Shown here piece by piece: positions 24,169 to 33,045 of a stretch of DNA of 64,000 bases. The position numbers were made by a program, and so were the translations under genes. Within the stretch, counting starts at the first letter, position 1. Every line of letters begins with the position of its first letter. The stretch spans positions 13,050,986 to 13,114,985 of the forward strand of contig NC_091116.1 of assembly GCF_024713975.1 (NCBI RefSeq), written 5' to 3'. This stretch comes from Paralichthys olivaceus. Its lineage: Eukaryota; Chordata; Actinopteri; Pleuronectiformes; Paralichthyidae. Under the pieces are notes generated by a model that saw only the letters and a list, made by a program, of their open reading frames with translations, made no database searches and was not told the DNA's origin.

Positions 24169-25580
24169 AGTCTCTGGTTCCGGTCTCACAGACTCACAGA
24201 GTCCTCGGGAGAGGACCGAGGCGTTCCCGCCGTCAGCTCCGACCTCTGGACACACAACACGAAGCACTTAGCGGAGCTGCGGACACGAGGACGAAACCTC
24301 GACCCGGACGCCGACCAGGACTGCGGTCTGGGTGCCGTGGACTGGACAGCGAGACACCGGGGGACGTCTTATCATTGCACTGTAACAGAAACTGTACAAA
24401 GTGTGTCAGGAGAGTAAAGTGAATTATTAGCAAGCAGAGCAACACTGATGATCGGATAAACCATTTTTACGTTTCGCTGCTAAGTTCATCGGCCGTGACT
24501 CGGAAAAACAAACCTGGTTCTTCTTGTTTGAAGCGATTTTTCTCACTAATCAACTTCTGCTCATTTCAAAAACCTGTTGCCAATCTTGTCTCTGTGTGTG
24601 AACGACGGAAAAACAGTGAGAGTGTTTCCTCAAGCGACGAAGCGTGTGGCACGTTTCCCCCCACGCGGTACATTAACGCTGTTTTTTTTTTTTTAAATGA
24701 AACACAGGTACAACAAACGACTTTGGCTCGAACGCACCCAGTGTCACAGTTGGTAGCTCAGGGAACAAACTGGACTCGTGTAGATTGTAAAATGCAGCCG
24801 TCAGGAAAAGGAAAACACAACTCAAGTCGACTTTTCCTTCTCGTAGTTTTTTTTATATATTTGAAATGAAAGCTTCCACTCGGTAGTCGATCCTCATGTA
24901 GAGAACCTGAACTCTCCAAACCTCAGTTCATAGCTGTATATGATGTTGTACATACAAATGACTATAAGTTAATATCAGAACGGGGCATTGCTGATTGATA
25001 TATGCAAATGAGAAATGAAATAAAAATGTAAATCGTTTGCCAATCTCTGAACCAAGCTTTTGTTTGAACTCTGCTGTTTGCTGAGGAATTCTTTTAGAGG
25101 CTTCTTCTTTTTAAAAAGCAACGATGACAATAATAAAAGTCTTTATTTTGACCAATAAGAGCTAATACTCAAATATTTTATCACTTTATTTTACATATTT
25201 TCAACTTTAGGCTGACGTTATGCCAAATTTCTACCTGGAGTTTGACCAGCTGGTGCTAATCATTGGAGCGCCTGTGTGTTTTTCTATGAAACTGTTAATA
25301 TTGTATGAAGAGAGTCTGCACACGACTTGTGTATTTTTCTAGATGTCCAGTATTTATACCCACATTTTGTACCGTCTGTTGGGACTGTAGCGTGACTGTC
25401 ACCTCTCTCCTCCATGTTCCTGCTTCCTGTGTCAAGAGAAATGGCTGCCAGCAGTGTTACTTTATTATTATTATTAATATTATTATTATTATTACTGTGT
25501 GCAATTCTGTCTGTTACACTAGACTTCAATGCTCTATTTTATGTAACTATTTCCTAAATAAATATGAGAAACTATTTCAA
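24169..25580 (+). other. nckap5: nckap5 3' UTR (extent inferred)
   Basis: A+T-rich sequence after the stop with three AATAAA hexamers, at about 25019, 25132 and 25557. It includes an octamer word ATGCAAAT at 25002-25009. The (TAT/ATT)n stretch near 25465-25495 is low complexity. The last hexamer sits just before a TG microsatellite and is the most likely final end; the other two could give shorter transcripts. Confidence 0.6.
25557..25562 (+). terminator. nckap5: Candidate distal polyadenylation signal of nckap5
   Basis: AATAAA followed about 30 nt later by a GU-rich (TG)n run, the arrangement of a polyadenylation site with its downstream element. Alternative hexamers lie at 25019-25024 and 25132-25137. 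Usage is inferred. Confidence 0.5.
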
Positions 25581-25587
25581 CCCGAGC

Positions 25588-25591
<4 letters not shown>

Positions 25592-25620
<29 letters not shown>
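25592..25620. repeat. (GT)n microsatellite
   Basis: Uninterrupted GT dinucleotide run of about 29 nt between nckap5 and lypd1. Confidence 0.95.
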
Positions 25621-25623
<3 letters not shown>

Positions 25624-25986
25624 AATATCTAACATTGATTTATTAAGATAAAAACATTTCACTTGAACATTAATGTGACACGAAATTTCAATAAGTCAAA
25701 TATTCCGCAGCAGAATTAATTAATTGGAAAAAGGTCAAACTTCACTGTCACCGCAGAAAATGAACCGAATTATTTATAACAATTGTTTTAAACTCTAAAG
25801 ATGTTTTTTTTTTGTCTCTGAATAAAAATAAAAAAGACATCATGATGTTTCATTTGGTCAAAAACAATTAAAACATCTTCAAACTCAAGAACACGTGTGA
25901 ATAAAATCTGAGCAGAGAATTTAAAAGTCTTTTTGTGTCTCATGAAGTCAGAGATGTGCGCGTGCGTCACGTGCTCCTTCCCCTCT

Positions 25987-26020
<34 letters not shown>

Positions 26021-26116
26021 CCTGCACCGAGGACCGTGTGCGGGCTCGTCCTCCTCCTCCTCCTCCTCCTCTGAGCTCCTCTGGATGTTTCCTCTCGGAG
26101 CGTCTTCAGGAGGAGA
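25621..26116 (+). promoter_or_regulatory. lypd1: lypd1 5' flank and probable leader
   Basis: An AT-rich part (25621-25950) gives way to a (TC)n tract at about 25989-26018 and a (CTC)n run at about 26048-26070, then GGAGGAGA just before the ATG. A pyrimidine-rich, TATA-less leader is plausible; the start site cannot be read from sequence. The intergenic gap to nckap5 is short, so regulatory DNA may lie inside either gene. Confidence 0.45.
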
Positions 26117-27369
26117 ATGCGTCTTCTGCTTTGTGCGACTTTCCTCGCAGCGCTCGTGGACGCAGGTGAGTGCGGCGGCTGCTCCTGTTTCCATCCGTGC
26201 GCAATAAAAAAAAAAAAAAAAACCAGGAGAGAGGTGCGGGGCGATTGCGCACAGATTTTATTTTTTTAAAAACACGCAAACTCCAGATATTCTGCTTTGA
26301 AGTTTGAAAAAGCAGAAGTGATCTCGTGTCTGTCTGAGAAAAAAAAGAGTTTCTGTGGAAACTTGTGGAGGAAAAAGAACAGACGAGCTTCACGATGCGT
26401 CCTCTGGCGACGGTTTTACGCGCAGAGGAGGCGCAGAGGAGGCGCAGTGTGGCTCTGCGCCCTTTGGGCTCAGGAGGAGAAACACGTCAACGTGTAAATC
26501 TCAATCTGCATGTGTTTGATTCCACTGAAGGATTTTCTTGATCTCCTCCTCATTCTCCTTTCTCTCACAGTGATTGCCATCTCTCTCTCTGTCTCTCTCT
26601 CTCTCTCCTCTGGAGGCACAAGCTCTCCTTCTCCTTTTCTCCTCAGCTTCTGTTTTCTGTTGTTCAGTTCTTCTGAAGCTCATCATCTGAGCTCAGGAGC
26701 TGGATCTCTCCCTCCTCGGTGACACATTCATCCCCGCTCTGCCTCCAGATGATGGATGCAGGTTTCAGGCGTTTGCTGGCTCTGAAGTAATTAAGCCGGG
26801 GTGGTGGAGTTCTGTGTGGACCTTTATCAGCTGTGGAGTTTAGATTAATGGTCGGTGCCATTTCAATAATTTCTCCGGTTGTATCTGCCTGTGGGGACGG
26901 AGTGGCCTGAGTGGGGTGTTGAGATGGAAAGGGCAGGTTTGTTTGCAGGAGCTTTTTGATTGAATGCTCGTGTGATACATAAGAAATCAGGGTTTGTAAT
27001 AAACTCTGACTTCTGAAGAACTTTAATTTGTCGATCACTGATTTTTCCTGCAGCTTCAGTAAAACAGACGTGGAGATATGTTCCTGGATATTTCCCAGCA
27101 CAGCCGAGTCCTCCTTCCTCTCGTCTCGTACCTTTCTGCAGAGATGATGGAGGCTCAGGTTCACGACGTAGGTTCCCTCAGTTTCACGGGCGTCAGATAA
27201 AGTTTGCAGAAGCTGCAGCAGATTTCAGCCTCACATGAGTAAACGGAGCTTTATCTCCTGTGAAAACCAGGAGGGTTCAAAGTGGAATTTAAAGAGACCA
27301 CTCTCAGCTTCAGGGTGAATCTGTGACCTCTCTCACGACGCAGCCGAGGAGCGACGTCCCAGACGATGA

Positions 27370-27459
<90 letters not shown>

Positions 27460-29118
27460 CCTCACTGTTGCACAAATGCAAAATCTACAGAAACGCTTCT
27501 GCAGCTTGACCCGAGCAAGAAAATGTGCAGAAACGTCTGTGGAATAATAAAATGTGAGAGAAGCAGCACAGGGGGGGAAATAAGAGGAGAGATCAGGCTG
27601 GAGAGAAACTACCATAACTTTCTTTGTGTTTATTCAGTCGGAGTCGATGAGGAGATCTTGTTCTTGCTGCAGGTTCTTCATCGTATTCACACGAGATGAG
27701 TTTCACCTCCTCCTGCAGAGACGAGCTCCTTCCTCCAAATGTAGATGAGTCACTGCAGCTGAAATGTCGGAGCGTGATGTCGGCTGCAGGGACGTTCAAA
27801 AACAAAGCGTTAGTCCACCTCGGGGCCCTTCTGCCTGCATGGGCCCCCAAAGTCCCCAAAAGAAATGTCCCAGGGGACACAGTGGACTCTGCAAACTCCA
27901 CCGTGCAAACTGCTTCAAATTTCAAGCTAATGTCTCTAAACTGTGTGAAACGTTGTCCCCTGACCCTGAGGTGACGGAGGAGGAGGAGGAGGGGGCGGGG
28001 GTTTGATTATCTGTGTGATTTGTGTCCTCGCTGCAGGAGACGCTCTTCAGATCCAGTGTTACCAGTGTGAGGAGATGAAGCACAACGACTGCTCCACGCC
28101 AGAGTTCATCGTCAACTGCACCGTCAACGTGCAGGACATGTGTCAGAAGGAGGTTCTGGTCAAACCCGACGGTGAGCGACGCCACCTCCTTCTTATCTCC
28201 CCGATGTTTGTTCAGGTGTCGGAGAGGTTTTGAGCTTCACATCTGGACGGTTGGAGGAAGTGGAAGTAAATCGTTAAAATCGATATTTAAAATCACCAGG
28301 AGCAAATGTTAACGTTCAGATTCAAGCTGAGCAACAATTTCAAAAATCAAGAAAGAGACGAGAAGAAAAAAAAGATAAAGTGACGTACGAGTGAGCAGCA
28401 GGTGGCTCTTTGGTGGCGACTCACAGTTTAGTCATTCAACATTTTACGGATTGAGCGGCTGCGGCTTTGTGACGACGTCCTTGAGCGAGACCTCGGATGT
28501 TTCATCGTGGCGCCTCCTCCTCCTCCTCCTCCTCCCCGGAGGAGCTGCAGACGGAGGATGCACAAGACTTTTAGTTTTGCTCCTTCATCAATAAAAAGCT
28601 TCCCTCCGCCTGCACAGATTCAATTTATCTGATCTCAACTTTCTTCTCGTCCAGCAGAAGGAAATTTAATTTAAAGAAAACACAAGATAAATAACACAAT
28701 GAGAATCCTTCATGAATTATAAAGCTCCTGCTGTAACAACAGATAACAGCATCATGGAGGAGGCTCGCTGGAGTTCTCTTCGTACAGTATAAATTACAGT
28801 GACGCACACGCCGGTGAACACGAGGCGACAGACTTTAAACTCCTCTCGTCTGTTTCCATCTTTCTTTTTGCAGGAATTCATTACAGGAAGTCCTGCGCCT
28901 CCTCGGGGGCCTGCCTCATCGCCTCCTCCGGATACCAGCAGTTCTGCACCGGGAGGTTGAACTCCGTCTGCATCTCCTGCTGCAACACGCCGCTCTGCAA
29001 CGGGCCCAAGAGGAGGCGCCCCGTCCCCTCGGCGGCGGCGACGCCTCAACCGCAGAGGAGCCGTCGCCTCCTCCTGACCTTTCTCCTGCTGCCGCTGACG
29101 CTCCTCCGGCTGACGTAG
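26117..29118 (+). CDS. lypd1: Ly6/PLAUR domain-containing protein 1, complete, 3 exons
   Basis: Exons 26117-26165, 28037-28171 and 28874-29118 (TAG 29116-29118) join to 142 residues; human LYPD1 is 141. Residues 1-19 (MRLLLCATFLAALVDAGDA) are a signal peptide, so the mature chain starts at LQIQCYQCEE, as in mammals. One three-finger Ly6/uPAR domain follows, with cysteines in CYQC, NDCS, VNCTV, DMCQ, KSCA, GACL, QFCT, VCISCCNT and the closing LCNG. NCT is a glycosylation sequon. The tail is a basic Pro/Ala spacer (KRRRPVPSAAAT) and a hydrophobic end (LLLTFLLLPLTLLRLT), the pattern of a GPI-attachment signal. LYPD1 (LYNX2) is a neuronal surface protein that modulates nicotinic receptors; that role is family knowledge. 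Introns are phase 1 at both junctions. GPR39, the mammalian antisense neighbour, is not visible. Confidence 0.96.
26166..28036 (+). other. lypd1: lypd1 intron 1
   Basis: A 1.87-kb intron with donor GTGAGT and acceptor CTGCAG. It contains a 16-18-nt poly-A (about 26206-26222), an imperfect 11-bp tandem unit (GCGCAGAGGAG type, 26421-26447), a (TC)n run near 26580-26607, the large CTG repeat, and (GGA)n near 27977-27992. Open frames through it are repeat-driven. Confidence 0.6.
27371..27457. repeat. Pure (GCT)29 / CTG triplet repeat
   Basis: 87 nt of uninterrupted GCT units, reading as CUG in the lypd1 pre-mRNA. All frames through it on either strand give homopolymers of Leu, Cys or Ala (+) or Ser, Ala or Gln (-), which explains the Ala-rich and Ser-rich open frames around it. 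It lies within intron 1, not in a coding exon. Confidence 0.97.
28172..28873 (+). other. lypd1: lypd1 intron 2
   Basis: A 702-nt intron with donor GTGAGC and acceptor TTTTTGCAG. It contains a (CTC)n run at about 28514-28534 followed by GGAGGAG, able to form an imperfect hairpin. Nothing else is recognised. Confidence 0.6.
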
Positions 29119-29199
29119 ACGCTCCCACCGCACCTCCACTGTACAGTTTCTCATATTCACTTCAATCACTTTCTATCTGTTGCTCTCCTCCATCCTCCA

Positions 29200-29300
29200 C
29201 GTGGTCGCTCCTGGTCTCAAAAATCCAAGATGGCGCTTGAACAAAACGTCACACTGAGGCTTCAGAGTGAGTGACGTCACGGTGGGTCGATTCCGGACGA
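29200..29300. repeat. Probable dispersed-element fragment in the lypd1 3' UTR
   Basis: Contains AAAATCCAAGATGGCG and GTGACGTCACGGTGGGTC in order, words I recognise as recurring together in percomorph interspersed repeats. That is recall, not a search, so confidence is limited. Confidence 0.4.
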
Positions 29301-30291
29301 ACCGTCAGAACCCTGACGAGCATTTTGTTCCCGTTAAGCATCTTAAAGACTGAGTGAACATTTTATGTCGTGTGTTTCGTCGCAGGTTGATTCTGGAGCC
29401 CGCGGCCGCTGCCGCTGCTGCGACGGCTGAGGCGACATCACGACCACAGAATGTCTCTGCAGACCTGGAGCTGCGTGAGTCTCATCAGAGGACGACTCGT
29501 CCCTCTGCCGCGGACACGTCCGTCCATTTCTGTGCTTTGTTGTGAAGTGGAGCGTTGTTTGTGAAGAAGCTGATCTGAAACCAGCTGTTAAAGGTTGAAG
29601 TTACTGTGGAAAATAAGCTTTTACTTATTATAATGATTGTGATCTCACAAACCCAAACTTATATTCTTCATATTTATGATGACGGAGACACTTTGATTCA
29701 GATCAATAAGGTTCCGCAGCTTATTCCTGCATATTCTCCACTGCCACACAGTATTGATCGAAGTTTTACGACAGGGAATATGAAGTTGTACTGAAATACT
29801 TTTGTATTTTTTGGGTTGATTCTTCCACACGAACAGTTTGTTAGCGAACCACTGAAACTTCACATATCGTCACTTTGTGAAATGAAAAGTCAAAATTATA
29901 ATAAAAAAATAAAAAAGAAGTGTCACAAAGTAAAGAAGAAAAATGTCTTCAGGGTGAAATCAGAAGTTTTTTATTTGTTTAAATCCAGATCGTAGCCAGT
30001 GATGCATGTCGCCTCTGCTGTGTAATATAAAAACACATGCATCATATTTTCAGCCGAGCATCTTCGGACACGTTTAAATTCCCTCTCAATACTTTTGGTG
30101 CTTGCGTCACTTTTGAATCTGTACAGTCTAATATGAACAATATCAACATGTATTGAATGTTCTGTGGAGATAAACACGTTCTCCGACTGTTCCTCGTCTT
30201 GTTTTAATATTGAAACCCCCGAGAACGTGTTTGTTCTGATGAATGTTGGCGGCAGCTTGGTCTTCTGTGAAGAGTTTCACTGTGTCGTGTA

Positions 30292-30297
30292 AATAAA
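30292..30297 (+). terminator. lypd1: Candidate polyadenylation signal of lypd1
   Basis: AATAAA within GTGTAAATAAATGTTGC, 1.17 kb after the stop. Preceding 3' UTR is A+T-rich. Not confirmed. Confidence 0.5.
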
Positions 30298-30310
30298 TGT
30301 TGCAGAAAAA

Positions 30311-32759
30311 CCGAGACGTCCTGAGCCGATGGATTCATTTAACTGGGAATCTTCTCTATTGTAAATATCTCACGGAACACAAATGAAAAGGGGATTATGG
30401 GAACTTCAAAATGGCCCCTGACCACATTTCCGCTGCAGCACCTGAACCTTGTGTTTTCTCCACAAGTGCGAACATCAGGATTCCGCTCGGCTCGGCTGTG
30501 GAATCGTCCGCTGGAGGTGGTGAGAAGGTTATTTGGGCCCAAACGCTCCGTGTGAATTTTAACCTCGGCGCTGAGGACGAACTTTAGAGTTTCACTGTTT
30601 AACTTGCTTCACCCCGATGATTCCTTTATTGATTGTTTTCTGCTCGGGGCCTCTGAGCACATTCGTCCGTCTCAACATTTTGCTTCTTTTGTGTTTGGAT
30701 TTATTTTATTTTTGAGAATTCCTCACAGCGCAGGTGTGTGAAACCTGATCGAAGCTCAAAGGAAGCGGGAGATTGAGGTTGTGAGCTCAGATTGAAGCGA
30801 CAAATCCAGAATCCAGTGGACGTCAGGTCATTTAGCAAAGAGGAGAAATGAGTAGTGTGCAGAAACACACACACACACACACGCATGTAACACTCCGCCA
30901 ATGCATCCTTTATTATCTCCAACTATTTTGCAGACAGACAGATTTTCACGGTCCAGTTGAGCCACAGTCGTGTTTCCAAGTAACCGTTTGCAGCAGTGCA
31001 TCATGGGAGAGAGTGTCTGCAACCGGAGGAATCCTGCACAGTTGTAGAACGACGGATGTGTGTGTGAGTGTGGAAGTGTAAACTCTGGGTCTATTAGCAG
31101 CGTGACGGAGCATCATTAAGTCTGAATACTGAGGAGGGAGGACGAAGATCTCTCGGGGTTAAGAAGCAGCAAAAAACAGCAGATTATTAAAAATAATAAG
31201 GGCCCACCTCTGCCTCGCTCTAATGACGTGCACACAAACACGCTCGCTCTTCAGTTGATGAGGGACCTCCACTCATCTGCTTTGTTTACCGTGTCAGGGA
31301 CGAGGAGGGGAGTGTCGAGGCGAGGGCGGGAAAACGCTTCAGGTCCGGGGAAACGGAGGGCGGCGAGATCTCAGGCCTCCAGAGACAAATGAAGGAAACA
31401 GTTTGAACCTCGTTCACTTTCACTGTGTCGCTCAGAGTTCACTGCTCTGGGAGGAAATCTGAGCGACCGACCAGGACAAGTTCCTCGAGAAGAGAGAGGA
31501 GCAACAAACACGAGGCCTCTCCACCCGGACTTACCAGAATCCAGAGCGACCGTGCAGAAACCTGAAGATGCAGAATGGTTCCCGACGACACGGACATCTT
31601 ACGTTCCTGCAGAGCATCACCGGTGTTTGTTTGGTGAAGCCGACAACAGGCCTCAGTCTGCTGGTGGAAGCGAACCCCTCCCAGTCAGAGAGGTAAAGAG
31701 ATTCACGTGCAGCCGCGGAGACGTGAACACGCATCAAGCTGCTGCAGAATAAAACACAAGTGGCTGGAAAAGAATCAGAATCCATTGTCACGCTGTTTAC
31801 ACCAGTTCCAGGATGTTTTTATGGAGGAGTCAGAAATCTGGAGGTGAGGCCGGAAACATGGAGCAGCTCGAGATGTTGAAAACGAGAGCTCTGGTGCCCT
31901 CTAGTAGTCGAACAGAGAAACACAGCGGGAGGGAATTAATTAAGTCAGATTTATTTATAGAGTGAAAACAAGTTGAGTCAAACACGGTGAAGGAAATGAG
32001 AGAGTGGCTTTTAATATGAATTCAAAGTTCTTGAGAGTTTGATGGACGATGTTTTTTTGTGTAATCTTGCTCAGAAACAAATAAACTTAAACCTGAGATG
32101 TGAGATGTTTCCAGGTTTTACAGTGACTCATCTTTGCATTCATTAGTTTTACTCATGTTTCGCATCATCACTGTTCGTCTCCTCTGAAAAGAGTCGTCTC
32201 GTTTTGTGCGGTTTGTCTTTGTGAGAGGAACCTGCTCCGACTCTCTGCGTGGAGACAAATGGTCTCACCTCCGCTCTTCGATGGAGTTTCCATCAAGTGG
32301 CGAAGCAGCCGAGGACTATTCCATCAGCAGCAGAGGAGCCGGGGGGGCTTCTCTCCCAGAGTCTGTGGAGACACTCATGAGTGAGTGATGAGTCTGCCCG
32401 AGGACAAAGGGACGATTGTTCTCCGGCCCTGGGATTGGCTTTAATGCGGTGAGCTGCTGTGGAGCAGGAACCGGGCCCCGAAGCTCCCCCCCTGCTCGTA
32501 GATCGTCTTTATCAGCGGCCCTGCATGCAGCTGTGGAGGGCGAGCAGCGCTTAGTCTGGCCCCTGACGGCCCCTCAATCAATGATGTCATCTGCTGGAGT
32601 CAGCAGGGTGACATGAGGTCGGAGCCTTGTTTCCTGCTCAATGTAAAGAAAACAACATGAAAAGACAAATAATGATTAATAATGTTTTATATTCACACAG
32701 AGGAAATTAATTAAACTGGATTTAAACGAATGAGATTGATGGTTAATGACGTAATTTCC
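30311..32759. other. Intergenic region between lypd1 and actr3
   Basis: No gene. Contains a (CA)n run at about 30867-30882, a C+G-rich stretch (31260-31380), and a reverse CTCF-like word at 31892-31907. Open frames at 31531-31791 and 32206-32616 lack start context, splice sites and any recognisable product. Confidence 0.5.
31892..31907 (-). promoter_or_regulatory. CTCF-like motif (reverse strand)
   Basis: TGGTGCCCTCTAGTAG; its complement reads CTACTAGAGGGCACCA, matching the core of the vertebrate CTCF consensus (CCASYAGRKGGCA) with one or two deviations. Occupancy is unknown. Confidence 0.35.
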
Positions 32760-33045
32760 TGTTTCAGACACGTGTGCCCTTTTACAATTAAAGCTGAAAG
32801 TTTAGTCCGCCCCGGTTGCGGTTACAGTGTCCGTCCACGCGGTGGCAGTGTTTCGCCCTCAGAGCTGCTGACTCTGCAGAAGAAGAAAACCGCCTCCTCA
32901 CCGAACCCGGAAGCTGTCGCGGATCGGCCGCTGGTCGCTTGTCATCCGGCTGCTGCTCTCGAACCCGGCGCCTGAGGAGAGAACCGCGTTCCCCGGGAGC
33001 CTGAAATCTTTTCCCCCCCCGCTGACGGAGAAGCGCGGAGCGAGC
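32760..33045 (+). promoter_or_regulatory. actr3: actr3 promoter and 5' leader
   Basis: CpG-rich, TATA-less sequence immediately before the Arp3 start, with repeated CCGG/CGCG words, as expected of a housekeeping promoter. The ATG at 33046 lies in CGAGCATGGCG (purine at -3, G at +4), a good Kozak context. The start site is not determined. It includes a CTCF-consensus match at 32835-32848. Confidence 0.6.
32835..32848 (+). promoter_or_regulatory. CTCF consensus match upstream of actr3
   Basis: CCACGCGGTGGCAG fits the 14-mer CCGCGNGGNGGCAG with a single change at position 3. It lies about 200 bp before the actr3 start codon. Motif only; no binding data. Confidence 0.5.

Larger units (their letters stand above)
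29119..30310 (+). other. lypd1: lypd1 3' UTR (extent inferred)
   Basis: Noncoding after the stop, with an AATAAA at 30292-30297 as the likely end. It includes a probable dispersed-repeat fragment (29200-29300) and an A+T-rich second half. No antisense GPR39-like coding frame is present. Confidence 0.5.

Noticed and set aside
27251..27615. Poly-Ser and poly-Ala open frames
   Set aside because: Produced entirely by the CTG repeat inside lypd1 intron 1; no start context, splice sites or flanking domain.
29119..33045. Possible antisense gpr39 next to lypd1, as in mammals
   Set aside because: Searched both strands for seven-pass receptor segments; none of the open frames resembles a GPCR.
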